Shown piece by piece: positions 15,001 through 23,082 of a stretch of 64,000 nucleotides of DNA (its first letter is position 1; each line of letters opens with the position of its first letter). Both the position numbers and the translations under genes were made by a program. This stretch comes from JAAEQG01 sp043803085 (GTDB taxonomy: Bacteria > Planctomycetota > Phycisphaerae > UBA1845). The notes beneath the pieces were generated by a model, which was not told the origin of the DNA, ran no database searches, and worked only from the letters and a program-made list of their open reading frames with translations. The stretch lies in contig JAZDKM010000001.1 of assembly GCA_043803085.1 (NCBI GenBank), positions 5,301 to 69,300 on the forward strand, read 5' to 3'.

Positions 15001-15574
15001 TCTCGAAGAGCCGCTGATACGTCTGTTTGAGCGAATTGAGCCGGCCTTCTTCTTCCAGAGTGATCTCCAGCTCCGCCAGGTCGATATCCCGTGCGTACCC
15101 CAACCGCTTCAGTAACTCGCGATACAGGATCTCCGTGAGCATCTGATTGCCGCTACGGATACCCCGGTCCGTCGAAAGGTCGAACACGACGGTCTTGGTG
15201 GGGATGCGTTCATGGATGTTTCGCAGCAGGACCTTGATCCGGTCGTCGCCGGTCCTGTCGCCGAAGCGTTCCCCGGCACCCTTCCCCCGAAGCTCACTGT
15301 CCTCCAGGATCAAGCCGAGCGTCTTCGCGAAGCTTGACTTTCCCGAACCAAAGAAGCCGGATACCCATACCGCAATGCCTTCATGTGGCTTGTTCGGTGT
15401 CTCGAAGTAACGATCGAGGATCCCCGTGTACGAACGGCGGATCGAGTCGGTCGCGACGTATTCATCAATCTCATCGACGAGGATGTCGGTATCGGTCTGA
15501 TCGACCTTGATGACCTCCTCGATCCGGCGGTTTACGTCACTTGCAAACAGATCTTTGATCTTCGTTGCTCTCAT
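12026..15574 (-). CDS. brxC: BrxC, BREX P-loop ATPase
   Basis: About 1180 aa, normal for BrxC/PglY. Walker A VSGFFGSGKSSFAKTLG lies near residue 70-86 and a Walker B-like VFVIDEVGQF follows near residue 240. The C-terminal half is strongly charged and predicted coiled coil (repeated KAEEL/RAKELEQ stretches). BrxC is a core ATPase needed for methylation and exclusion. ATG 15574 is preferred to an upstream GTG at 15583 because MRATKIKDLF matches the usual N-terminus and an AGGTGA sits nine bases before it. It follows brxB by 14 bases. Confidence 0.93.
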   Translation of the reverse strand: MRATKIKDLFASDVNRRIEEVIKVDQTDTDILVDEIDEYVATDSIRRSYTGILDRYFETPNKPHEGIAVWVSGFFGSGKSSFAKTLGLILEDSELRGKGAGERFGDRTGDDRIKVLLRNIHERIPTKTVVFDLSTDRGIRSGNQMLTEILYRELLKRLGYARDIDLAELEITLEEEGRLNSLKQTYQRLFEKDWDAEKGKVAFALGQASRVMHELEPKTYSAPDSWVKAAKSRTELSANRLAERALELMKRQFPGWSLVFVIDEVGQFVARDVQKMLDLQGLVQAMGRVGRGKMWVVVTSQERLSDIVGGMEDKRVELARLMDRFPSELQVHLEPSDISEVTSKRVLSKNAEAEKMLRELFEQNRGRLVANSRLTADIKLPELTGERFIALYPLLPYQVDLIIQVVSGLRTQGGVSKHVGGANRTIIKLAQQLLINPAVALGEEPIGKLATIENVYDLVKGNIESDIRDKIDRISAEVNHPLAQPVAKAICLLQFVQSVHRTAENIAATLHPAITADSLLPSVKEALEALERAHKVRKGDDGYRIPTPVEDDWEKQRAGLTPKPADSNRILGERIDELWQPQPTHNFMDTKQFKAGLHLNGRPRIDGDIAIQLYLAEAGKDLDERVAEARSRSQVEDKAIFWVVPLDDRIDRATLEVFRSEEMLTRKERGAQTKAELGLVSEEKRKLTNTHRPELRRLLQAACLNGTVYFRGNDRSPRETDTSIGTFAGDLLKEVLPRVFDKFHLAAARIQRKDLDALTTSENLHGLTPVFSTLSLLKDEKGKPIFETEQGPLKEMMGRIENHWSYGKAATGKTLADEFGNEPYGWSFEAVQLFALCLLRAGKIDVTSKGQTVESALGVEAKNVFSNNNLFRAASFRPKQSLGFEELVKAAEAFKRVFGREVPELEQGAVAREIRAAVAEHEEAIREQEGVLKTNRLPGAEVLTSAIERIRDIRGGSEDNAVLTFNGSHAEIGEAIKRAKELEQALTEPSLSRLEAAGSVLKSQWSFLKDETDVGEELTKKAEELADALRRETFFRELPRIDQHTSAIQTEYARRFDETVKARCAAYAEAEAKLKTTPGWEQLAADQQQRIAQPLASRATTEVAKTTPIPQLRADIDACPKRLQDAISQVLTAVEGTRMVQVDAGSYFRDGIESEEQLDSALSGLREECAKHVGEGKKVFLK

Positions 15575-15588
15575 CGCCGTCACTCACC

Positions 15589-16164
15589 TCAGAAAATCAT
15601 CGGCCTGTAGTTGTGCTCGGCGTCCAAGACGCCCATGAACCGCAAACCGGCTGCACCGTCCAACTCGCCGGGAAAGAAGAGGACGCTCGGCACGACCACC
15701 CGTCCCTTGAGCTGCTCCAGCAGCGAGGACGTTCGGTACACCGGGAATAACGCACCCGCGCGGACGATGAAGACGATGTCCCGCAGCGGATCGGGACTCG
15801 CGGGCATACGCTCGACGACCAGGTCGTCCAGCCGCTTGTAGCGGCTCAGGATTTCGTGAACCGTATCGATCACCTGCGTCAGGCCGATCGTTTTCTCGGA
15901 TTCGACAAGATCCCCGGTCGACGACTCGGCGGTGATTGCGGCCTGAAGCCGCTCGGCAAGACTGATGACCGACACCCGCTTGCCCTTCTGTTCAAGCCGA
16001 GTGCGCAACAGGCTAAGCTCTTTGCGCAGGGCAAACTCCTCCTCAGCCGGGTAACGGAAGATCGCGTAGGGCATATCGTGGTACGCGCTGATTGACCGAC
16101 GAGGGTCCTCCTGACCGAGCAGCGGTTCGAGCTTCGTCGTCAGCCTTTCAAGCCAATCGCTCAT
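15589..16164 (-). CDS. brxB: BrxB (DUF1788)
   Basis: 191 aa, the usual length. It begins MSDWLERLTTKLEP and contains a conserved F-R-Y/P-E-x-E region typical of the DUF1788 family, with a central segment ending in a strand and a GRVVVPSVLFFPGELDG segment near the C-terminus. BrxB is a small conserved BREX component without a proven biochemical activity. Its ATG overlaps the brxA stop by four bases (ATGA), a sign of translational coupling. Confidence 0.88.
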   Translation of the reverse strand: MSDWLERLTTKLEPLLGQEDPRRSISAYHDMPYAIFRYPAEEEFALRKELSLLRTRLEQKGKRVSVISLAERLQAAITAESSTGDLVESEKTIGLTQVIDTVHEILSRYKRLDDLVVERMPASPDPLRDIVFIVRAGALFPVYRTSSLLEQLKGRVVVPSVLFFPGELDGAAGLRFMGVLDAEHNYRPMIF

Positions 16165-16943
16165 GCAACGAGCCTCCTGGCAAACTCGACAGCGGAAGCG
16201 CAGGGCAACTGAAGCTGCACTAGGCTGCCGGCGGACTCGTAATGCACTTTCCGGAACTGATGCAGACGAAGGAGCTCCCTTTCAACATCACCCGGGCTCA
16301 TCAGAAACATGCGCCAGTCGGGCGAATCGACAACCTTGGCCGCACTCTGAACCTCGTCCATCACCGCGTGTAGCAGGTACATGAAGCTTGTCTCGGGCAG
16401 GTGAAACGCGGCGAACTCTCGCGACATCGAACCCTTGAGGAGACCGAAATCCGTCGCGGTCTTCAGCAGCGCGGCCGCGACACGCTCCGACGTGTTCATG
16501 CTCCAGGCCGATTCAACGTCTGCCCCCTTTGCAGGCAGGGCAGCCAGGTACGGCAGCACGTCGTCAACACGGAGCCGAGATCCTCCATCACGGAATCGGG
16601 GGAACAGCCAGTTGAGGAGGAAATCACGCAGCAGGAACTCGTCTCGCGTCATGTGCCACAGCATCAGCGGCTTCCAGATTTCGATGTCACAGCCACCAAC
16701 GGCAAGCTCCACCAACGTGCGATCGCGCTCCGATGGGTCGAACCGACGTTGCAGCACGAAGACAACGTCACGTAGCCAGTTTGCGCTCTTCGCGCCGATC
16801 GTGTTGCGTTCCTTCATCGCCGCAAGATTCGCAGCGGTCGGCTTCTCTAAGTCCCACTTACCGAAGGCGGCGTACGTCTCAGGGATGAGAGCTCCCTTGA
16901 TGATCGTGAAAGACGAGACCACGTTGGAGCGCGTTTGAGTCAT
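16161..16943 (-). CDS. brxA: BrxA (DUF1819)
   Basis: 260 aa, somewhat longer than the ~200 aa of many BrxA proteins. The start has the IIKGALIPETYAAF and NTIGAKSANWLRDV pattern of DUF1819, and a RDFLLNWLFPRF helix follows. BrxA is a small helical DNA-binding protein in structural studies of the family and belongs to the core set of types 1 and 6. Its ATG overlaps the preceding brxE stop by four bases. Confidence 0.85.
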   Translation of the reverse strand: MTQTRSNVVSSFTIIKGALIPETYAAFGKWDLEKPTAANLAAMKERNTIGAKSANWLRDVVFVLQRRFDPSERDRTLVELAVGGCDIEIWKPLMLWHMTRDEFLLRDFLLNWLFPRFRDGGSRLRVDDVLPYLAALPAKGADVESAWSMNTSERVAAALLKTATDFGLLKGSMSREFAAFHLPETSFMYLLHAVMDEVQSAAKVVDSPDWRMFLMSPGDVERELLRLHQFRKVHYESAGSLVQLQLPCASAVEFARRLVA

Positions 16944-17533
16944 CCCTGGCCTTCAAACCTCGCGTACGGGATCGCAGGCTCGCCGGGCTCACCACGGAAG
17001 AATCCTGCGGCCAGGAGCTTGACCGTTTCCGTGGACACCTGTCGAACACCGGGCAGCGGCACAGCGCGATTATCTGCTGCCCGACGAAGGGTTCGGGCGT
17101 TCGCCACATCGCGCTCCCCGATCACGCCGAGGTCAAGCATGACCGCAAGCAGATCAGATACTCTGATGTTCTGGAGTCTCTTGAAAAACGAGGCCCATTC
17201 CTCCGGCTGCTCAAGCCAGTCGGCGCACTGGGCGTCCAACTGCTCCTCGACGATCGTCGGGAGTCTCCACAACGTGATGGCGGACGGTGGATCAAAGACC
17301 TTCCGGCAGCGATCCGCCGCCACGGCAAAGACCACCCGAGCCTGTGCGAAGAAGTGAGACTTGGGCAAACCGCGTCGCAACGCAAGTTCTCCGAGCTGCC
17401 CCAACAACCCCTTCGTATTCCACCAGCGGGAGTTGTCCATCTCGCCAAAGCGGGCCACCACGAGCCGCAGACGCATCAAGGCGGCGAGGTCCAGATTGTC
17501 ATGTGTTCCGACCATGTCGTTTGGTCCGCCCAT
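16940..17533 (-). CDS. brxE: BrxE-like protein
   Basis: About 197 aa. It has an opening LRLVVARFGEMDNSRWW motif, then a leader of small helices with FFAQARVVFAVAADRC and an ITLWRLPTIVEEQLDA segment. This matches what I recall of BrxE, the extra first gene of type 6 BREX loci, and its place just before brxA agrees. The function of BrxE is unknown. ATG 17533 (GGGGA about ten bases upstream) is chosen over a TTG six bases earlier; a second ATG at 17515 is possible. The family call is less certain than for the other BREX genes. Confidence 0.65.
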   Translation of the reverse strand: MGGPNDMVGTHDNLDLAALMRLRLVVARFGEMDNSRWWNTKGLLGQLGELALRRGLPKSHFFAQARVVFAVAADRCRKVFDPPSAITLWRLPTIVEEQLDAQCADWLEQPEEWASFFKRLQNIRVSDLLAVMLDLGVIGERDVANARTLRRAADNRAVPLPGVRQVSTETVKLLAAGFFRGEPGEPAIPYARFEGQG

Positions 17534-17598
17534 CGGCAAGCTTCCCCACGGCCGTCCAGCAAGCCCATGAGCTCGCTGTTGGCTCCTTCACCCTCTCC

Positions 17599-17814
17599 TC
17601 AACTCGACCCGCCTTTGCTCCGTTTCACCGATCCACCGCCGAGAAGGCGGAGAAGGTCTTCGAGTTCCTTCTTGAGATACAGCCGATACCGCGTGACGGG
17701 ATGCCGCCGTGCGCTTAGCTTGCCCGATCTGTCCCACCTGCGCAGGGTATCCTTGCTGACGCCAAGAATCTCCGCTGCCTCAGCGACCGTCAGGTAATCA
17801 CTTAGCCGGTGCAT
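17599..17814 (-). CDS. MerR/excisionase-type HTH protein heading the BREX operon
   Basis: 71 aa. A winged-helix HTH of the MerR/HTH_17 kind fills residues 5-55 (LTVAEAAEILGVSKDTLRRWDRSGKL, then RRHPVTRYRLYLKKELEDLL). There is no effector domain. It ends 65 bases before brxE, points the same way and starts four bases from a nested palindrome, so it is a plausible autoregulator of the BREX operon. It takes the place that the WYL-domain regulator BrxR holds in other BREX loci. An excisionase role for a mobile unit is the alternative. Confidence 0.8.
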   Translation of the reverse strand: MHRLSDYLTVAEAAEILGVSKDTLRRWDRSGKLSARRHPVTRYRLYLKKELEDLLRLLGGGSVKRSKGGSS

Positions 17815-17817
17815 AGC

Positions 17818-17852
17818 TGTCGCTCCACGTGGATGGGTGCGACAACATTATG
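17818..17852 (-). promoter_or_regulatory. Candidate BREX promoter and operator
   Basis: TGTCGC (17818-17823) and GCGACA (17839-17844) are inverted arms around an inner perfect palindrome TCCACGTGGA (17824-17833). Read leftward, a CATAAT -10-like box (17847-17852) would place the transcript start inside the outer arm, next to the start codon of the HTH gene at 17814. A bound HTH dimer would block transcription. A good -35 box is not visible. Confidence 0.45.
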
Positions 17853-17892
17853 CAGCGCCGAGCACGCGGCGCGAAGGCGCGAGCTCTCGTCG

Positions 17893-17902
17893 CCCCCCCC
17901 CC
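17893..17902. repeat. Ten-C homopolymer upstream of the BREX operon
   Basis: A run of ten C on the plus strand (ten G in the operon's direction), about 80 bases before the first start codon and about 40 bases beyond the candidate -10 box. Such tracts slip during replication. The rest of 17815-18027 shows no gene. Confidence 0.6.
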
Positions 17903-18027
17903 AATTCGGTGCGGTGGCCGACGTGTGCCAACGAAGACAGCCTCAGCGGTCACCCGCCGTGGTCAATAATGCTGTAAGTGGGGCTCGCCGTCGGACGATA
18001 GCCACGTCTGGATTCACGCCCTCCGAC

Positions 18028-19122
18028 TCAATACACCGGCGGCCGAGGCGGCCGCCGCCGCTGGCTTGGGCTGGCGATGCGACCCACGTTGGAATCTCGC
18101 CGGGCCCCTGCCGGGTCGCTCGGAAACGCGCTCAGGTGCAGCGCCGCTCCCTCAACAACCAGCGCAGACCCAAGCAGCTCGGGCGTCTCGAATCTCCAGT
18201 CCTCGCCCAGGTCCACACCCGCGCACGCAACGCATTCGGCCTGGCGTAAGCGGTCGAGGATGGCCGCCCCGACGACACTCGTCTCGTCGAGCACCGGGGC
18301 CGCTGCCTGGGCAATCGCGTCAGCCGCGTAGCCGGACACAAGCCGAGGCCAGACCTGCTGGAGCGTCCGCGGCCGGTCGAACAGGTCCACGCACGTGAAT
18401 CGCTCGTTGATCATGACCATCACGCCGACGGCCTCCTCCGGACACGGCAGTCCGCGCACGAACTCGCCAAGGTCGTCCTGGCGTTGCCGGAACGCGTCGG
18501 CCATCGCAGCCGTCTCGGACGGCGTGCCCATAGCACAAAGCAGCTCCCCAACCCCCTCCCAGACCTCCCCTTGGTCCGAACGCGCCTGGCCTGACTCCCG
18601 CAGGCTCCGGCTCACGGAACTGAGTTTGCGCGCCCGCATCGCCGGGGGTGCCTGGCTGCCCACCACAAAGTCCGGCCGGACATGGTGCCACCGCCCCTGC
18701 TCGACACACGACACGGGGATTTTCGTCTTGCTACGTGGCCTCAGCAGCACGTCGGTGTTGAGGATGCGATTTTGCTTGGCCCCGACCAGTTCCTCGCCGT
18801 CCAGAATCAGAATGCAGGTCTCAGACTCGCTGACGGCGTAGAGTTCGGGTACCGACCCCTGCGCCGTAACTTCGGTGACTTTCAGTGCTTGGCTCGCAAA
18901 CGCCTCGGCCAGCCCCCCTATCTGTTCGAGATTCCTGAAGTGGTTGATCACCGCTGGGGAGATGGGCGCCCGCCGCCGACCGGCGGTCAGCATCGGCACG
19001 GTGTCGCTGGGGCGATAGAAGGCGACCTGGAGAATCTTCTTGAGCTGGTGCGTCTCGGCCAGATGGACCAGGACGGCCCACTTCACCACGTCGCGGTTGT
19101 CCCCGTACCACTGGTCCCGCAT
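18028..19122 (-). CDS. Chimeric protein with ARPP-1 domain
   Basis: 364 aa. Residues ~85-330 match the ARPP-1 domain (EELVGAKQNRILNT, IPVSCVEQGRWHH, MVMINERFTCVDLFD), a family linked to NAD/ADP-ribose and stress contexts; its biochemistry is not settled. Residues 1-75 (MRDQWYGDNRDVVKWAVL, ILQVAFYRPSD, INHFRNLEQI) look like the start of a different small-protein family that normally stands alone. ARPP-1 seems to begin only at LAEAFASQALKVTEV, without its usual N-terminal lead. So the gene reads as an in-frame fusion of two truncated genes. ATG 19122 has GAGGAACGGGA upstream. Confidence 0.7.
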   Translation of the reverse strand: MRDQWYGDNRDVVKWAVLVHLAETHQLKKILQVAFYRPSDTVPMLTAGRRRAPISPAVINHFRNLEQIGGLAEAFASQALKVTEVTAQGSVPELYAVSESETCILILDGEELVGAKQNRILNTDVLLRPRSKTKIPVSCVEQGRWHHVRPDFVVGSQAPPAMRARKLSSVSRSLRESGQARSDQGEVWEGVGELLCAMGTPSETAAMADAFRQRQDDLGEFVRGLPCPEEAVGVMVMINERFTCVDLFDRPRTLQQVWPRLVSGYAADAIAQAAAPVLDETSVVGAAILDRLRQAECVACAGVDLGEDWRFETPELLGSALVVEGAALHLSAFPSDPAGARRDSNVGRIASPSQRRRPPRPPVY

Positions 19123-19140
19123 TGCGTCCCGTTCCTCAGA

Positions 19141-19317
19141 TCACGCCGCGACCACCTCCTGGAAACTACGCAGCAAGTCCTGCACGCTGCCAGCATGCTG
19201 CTCCTGGCGTGACGTGACTCGGTACTCCTTGAGTTTCCGATACCCGGCGATCCAGCACGCGTGGTGTCACGGCCGAGATGGGCACCAGTCGAGTTGTTCG
19301 TCCGTGAGTGTCAGCAT
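19141..19317 (-). pseudogene. Small interrupted ORF upstream of the ARPP-1 gene
   Basis: From ATG 19317 a 58-codon frame reads MLTLTDEQLDWCPSRP, then an in-frame TGA (19269-19267), then HHACWIAGYRKLKEYRVTSR and on to a stop 18 bases before the ARPP-1 gene. The composition looks coding on both sides of the stop. Probably a decayed small gene. The rest of 19123-19472 holds nothing else that I can identify. Confidence 0.35.
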
Positions 19318-19472
19318 GCAGAATCATACGGACTCCACAGATGTCCGGTTTTGGGATAGGTTCTAATGTTCGCGCGTGGACCCATGATCGTTCTCGACGA
19401 GGCCAGCTCTGCAAGGCACTTCGACTACTTCGGTGAGTTAGTCGCTCGTTCGGAGATGGTTAACCAAGCGGT

Positions 19473-21863
19473 TCACGCCTCCTCGGCCAACTGCTTCAGC
19501 TCGGCCGACTTGGTATAGAACTCGGCCAAGTCCATCTCGCGCAGGTAGACCATGCCGCACGCGGCCCGCAGGCCGTGGTCGGCATTGTAGACGAAGAAAT
19601 CCTCTCCCAGGAAGGTCTTGATCTGCTCGTATTGCCGGGCCTGGATCTTGCGGGCCAGCTTGGAGAACGGCCCGTCGTACTCATGGCTCGGGAACGACGC
19701 CGACCGTTGGGTCACGAAGCAGGTGTCGAAACAGACCTCCAGGTCGTTCATGTGGGTGAGCGACGTCGGCACATAGAGGTTGGCCTCGGCCGGGTGGAAC
19801 TTGTACCAGACGTTGCGGTAGCCGAGGACCCGCACGTCATGCCGCTCGGTTTCCTGCTCGTAGAGCCGCAGCGCGGCGGAGACCGCTTGCAGGGCCTTGT
19901 AGTGCGTGTCCGGACCGGTGCCCTCCGGGTCGAAGGCGACGGTCACGATATCCGGCTTGATCTCGCGCAGCAGGTCGCGGATCGGCGGCACGTCGCGGTC
20001 CAACGTCGGCGTCTCGGTAAAAATGTCGCCCCGGTAGAACCCGAGTCGCAGGTGCCGGACCGCTTCGCCGGTGAACCCGTAGTAGGCCCATTTCAAGTCG
20101 GACTCCCACTCGCGCATGCGGCCCTTGAGCTGCTGGACCAAGGGCATGTCCTTCTTGCCGGGGTACTGAGTGTGGAAGTAGTTGGCGAGCTCGGTGAGCC
20201 GCTGCTGGATATTGTCGAGGTTGTCGTCTTCGTACAGCTCGATGAGATTCCGGAGCAGGCGCTGGGCCGCGGCTTCCTGGCGGTGCTCGTCGAGGTGCCG
20301 GGCGACGCCCTGAAAGTAATGCGACGTATCGATCCGCCGCGCGAGGACGTTGTCGGCCTCGAAAAACTCGGGCGTGAACAGCTTGCGGAAATCCTCCCGG
20401 CGGAGCCGTTCCTGCAGGTCGACCACGACGGAGTACATGTAGCTGTTGGTCACCGCGTTAAAGCCGGAGGTCAGGTACGCGAAGCAGTGCCGCGTGCTGC
20501 GCCGCCGGACCGCGTTGGTCACATAGGGCAGATAGGCCAGGATGATGTCGTCGTGGTGGGGGGAGGTGTGCAGGAGCGTCTTGTTCTCGACCGGGGCGTG
20601 GCCGCGGTGCAGGTTTTCCAGCACGCGCTGCTCGGTCCGTTCCTTGAGCGGTTGCGGCGCGGACTGCGTCTTCTTGAGCAGTTCCGCGGCGAAACGGTCT
20701 TCCTGGAAATCCTCGCGCGTCAGGAACCGGATCGGTTTGCCCGTCGCGAGCGAAAGGTCCATCACGATCCGGCAGGCCTGCTCGTCGGGGACTTGCTCCT
20801 GGCGCGTCAGGTCCACGAAGAGCCGGTGAGTCAGGCGCGACGCCGCGCCGGTCGTGAGATAGAAGCGGGCGTGCGGCAACAGGCTCAGCACCGAGCCGGG
20901 GTGTTCATTGCCCAGCTCGCTGTGGATCGTGCGGGCCACGATCCTGGCCTTGGCCTCGCCGGCGGCGAAGATCAGCGCCACCGCTTCGCGGTTGTACGTG
21001 ATCGTACTCAGGCCGATGGTGATGACGCTCTTGTGCCGGGCGACCTCCATGCCGCCCAGATCGGTCGCCGCGGCGGCCTTGGTCTCGTAGTTGGGATCCA
21101 GCAACCGGGTGGTGGAGAACCGGTCGGAGCCGCGGATGTTGAAAGCGATGTGGCCGTCGGGGCCGATGCCGCCGAGGAAAAAGCCGATGCCGCCCAGCTC
21201 GCGGATGCGCCGCTCGTAGTCGGTGCAGAAGGCGTCGACGGCCCGCAGGACCTCCTGCTGGCGGCGCTCCAGTACCGAGGTGACGCGGCGAATCCGCAGC
21301 GACAGGTCCACGGTGCCGTCGGGAAACACGTCGTACAGGGCGGTGCCCTTGGGCAGGCCGATCTTGAGCGGGTCGATGAGCAGCGCGCGGGTGCGCTCCA
21401 GGCCGAAGCCCTTGAGGTAGAAGCGGCAGACGTAGTGATAGAAGCTGTTGTGCTGCTTGGAGTCGATGGGATAAAACTCATCCATCTGCACGAAGCGCAA
21501 GCCGGAGAGTTCGGGCCGGCGGTCGGTCGGCAATCCCAGGGCTTCGAGGGCTTGGGCGGTCTCCTTGCGGCCCCAGGTCCGGAGGTAGTGCTGCACGTAC
21601 TTGATGAAGTGCTCGGGGGTTTTGCCCGTCGGCAACGAGACGACGCCTTCGGGGTTCTCCCGCACCCACTCAAGGAAGCGCGCCGCGGTAAGCCGGCCGA
21701 GGGCCGGAAAGTTCGGCACGACGATCGAGGGGATTCTCTCCGCCGGTCCGTAGAGGAATTCGTGCCCGCTGCGCGCCAGCGCCGCCTGCTCGACGCCGCT
21801 CGGCGGCGCCGCGGATGTGCTCCCCCTTGACTTGGCGCTCCGTTGCTGATCGCTCACCAGCAT
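19473..21863 (-). CDS. NagB-like deaminase fused to LmbE/PIG-L deacetylase domain
   Basis: 796 aa. Residues ~70-370 are a glucosamine-6-phosphate deaminase/isomerase domain (LPTGKTPEHF sugar-phosphate loop, QMDEFYPID, GIGPDGHIAFN). Residues ~420-760 are a LmbE/PIG-L de-N-acetylase domain starting LLHTSPHHDDIILAY, with the metal-binding P-H-H-D-D motif. Fusions of this order are known in Bacteroidetes-type proteins, where deacetylation and deamination of amino sugars would be joined. ATG 21863 has GGGAG nine bases upstream. It is separate from the stand-alone nagB at 43.3 kb. It could act on an amino sugar other than GlcNAc-6-P. Confidence 0.85.
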   Translation of the reverse strand: MLVSDQQRSAKSRGSTSAAPPSGVEQAALARSGHEFLYGPAERIPSIVVPNFPALGRLTAARFLEWVRENPEGVVSLPTGKTPEHFIKYVQHYLRTWGRKETAQALEALGLPTDRRPELSGLRFVQMDEFYPIDSKQHNSFYHYVCRFYLKGFGLERTRALLIDPLKIGLPKGTALYDVFPDGTVDLSLRIRRVTSVLERRQQEVLRAVDAFCTDYERRIRELGGIGFFLGGIGPDGHIAFNIRGSDRFSTTRLLDPNYETKAAAATDLGGMEVARHKSVITIGLSTITYNREAVALIFAAGEAKARIVARTIHSELGNEHPGSVLSLLPHARFYLTTGAASRLTHRLFVDLTRQEQVPDEQACRIVMDLSLATGKPIRFLTREDFQEDRFAAELLKKTQSAPQPLKERTEQRVLENLHRGHAPVENKTLLHTSPHHDDIILAYLPYVTNAVRRRSTRHCFAYLTSGFNAVTNSYMYSVVVDLQERLRREDFRKLFTPEFFEADNVLARRIDTSHYFQGVARHLDEHRQEAAAQRLLRNLIELYEDDNLDNIQQRLTELANYFHTQYPGKKDMPLVQQLKGRMREWESDLKWAYYGFTGEAVRHLRLGFYRGDIFTETPTLDRDVPPIRDLLREIKPDIVTVAFDPEGTGPDTHYKALQAVSAALRLYEQETERHDVRVLGYRNVWYKFHPAEANLYVPTSLTHMNDLEVCFDTCFVTQRSASFPSHEYDGPFSKLARKIQARQYEQIKTFLGEDFFVYNADHGLRAACGMVYLREMDLAEFYTKSAELKQLAEEA

Positions 21864-22029
21864 GCTCCGTCACTCCCAGATCCGTTGCGCATAGGGCCAC
21901 TGCGGTCGCGGCGGATTCACGCCCGACGTGCCCACCTTGACCGCGTGCTGCCCTCAGCAACGAAGGATCGTTCTCCTTGCGCGGACATTCACCCCGAATA
22001 TACCGCGAAGTCCGCCCACCGTCGAACGT

Positions 22030-22225
22030 GCGCTGACGCAAGAGGTGCGTCACCAGGTCCGCCGCTCGCGGGTGAGCCGGCGGCTGCAAACCATCCCGGG
22101 CATCGGGTGGATCCTGGGCTACGTCATCCTGGTGGAGATCGGGCGGATCAAGCGCTTCAAGAACCCGCGGCACTTGGCCTCGTACAGCCTGCTGCCGCCG
22201 ATGGCCCACGACAGCGGAGAAGAGC
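22030..22225 (+). mobile_element. IS110-family transposase remnant
   Basis: The C-terminal piece of an IS110/IS116/IS902 transposase: RRLQTIPGIGWILGYVILVE, then IGRIKRFKNPRHLASYSLLPP. The HhH-like TIPGIG motif and the KxLASY motif are diagnostic. The N-terminal RuvC-like DEDD domain is missing, so it is inactive. Confidence 0.8.
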
Positions 22226-22277
22226 ACCCGGACGAGCCATCCCCTGCCGCGTGAAACACCTCCGCTGATTCTCTACT

Positions 22278-22893
22278 ATGCGGCGTGGGCGGCCGAAGGC
22301 GTTGGTGGAATCCTACCGCACGGGCCGCGGCTCCCGACATCGCGTGGTCGCGTACCTGCCTGTTGAAGCTGGACCTGTTGCTTTCGGAGGGCATGCCCCC
22401 CGGAGACGAAGAGGTGCCCTGGCCGGTGATGGCGGCCATCATGGTCAGTGAGCAGAACCTGAAGTTCACCCGCGAGCGCGGCGGCTCCTACATGGTGGGC
22501 ACGCCCTAGCCCCTACTCCGGCAGTTCGAGCACTACCTGACGGATCGGGACTGGCACGAAGTCCAGGCCGGGGTGGAAGTGAAGTTGGTGCCGGGACCGA
22601 ACGGCGACGAGACCTTCATCCTGGCGAGGAGTGCGGATCGGAGGGCCAAGGAACAGGCCATGCACCAGCGCTTCGTGGAGCTGATGGAGCAAGGGGCACT
22701 GATGGAGGAGTTGGCCAAGATCCAGAGCAGCGAAGTGGTCTTGCCGACGATGACCCGTGACGGCCGCCCCGGTCGGACGGTGCGTGTGCGCTGCGTGACC
22801 ACGCCCGATCCGGCGCAGCGGATCCTGCTCCACCGCCTGGGTCTCACCCTGCCGCAACGGTTACGTTACCTGGAGGAAGTCGCCCAAATGTAG
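22278..22893 (+). mobile_element. IS1634-like transposase remnant
   Basis: A broken transposase in three pieces. ATG 22278 begins MRRGRPKALVESYRTGRGSR with the GRGSRHRVVAYL start of IS1634-type transposases. After an internal deletion and frame change, MVSEQNLKFTRERGGSYMVGTP follows and ends at an in-frame TAG (22507-22509). The same frame then resumes with LLRQFEHYLTDRDW, GVEVKL and RRAKEQAMHQRF up to 22893. It is inactive. No terminal inverted repeats were found by eye. Confidence 0.7.
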
Positions 22894-23082
22894 TGAAGAC
22901 TTTTCGCCTTCATCGGCCCTGCCGGCCCCGCCAGGGACGATTCTGGATCGCAACTGTCTAACTTGGGGATACGCGCAATTACCGATGCGCGATTGCCCGA
23001 ATATTGGACTTATCCCTTTTCTGGATCCTTCGTTACCCACAAGGGGTGACGGTACCGGAGCGCCGCGGAGTCCCTTCTTGTT

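Noticed and set aside
12443..15115. An 890-aa plus-strand frame across brxC
   Set aside because: It is the complement of brxC, whose Walker motifs and family match are clear. The plus-strand product has no recognisable domain and its length is a by-product of GC-rich codon use.
19267..19269. TGA in the small ORF as a selenocysteine codon
   Set aside because: No insertion hairpin was seen and there are no selenoprotein genes around; simple decay is a better reading.
19575..21830. A 751-aa plus-strand frame
   Set aside because: Shadow of the NagB-LmbE gene on the other strand, with low-complexity valine/arginine-rich composition and no motif.
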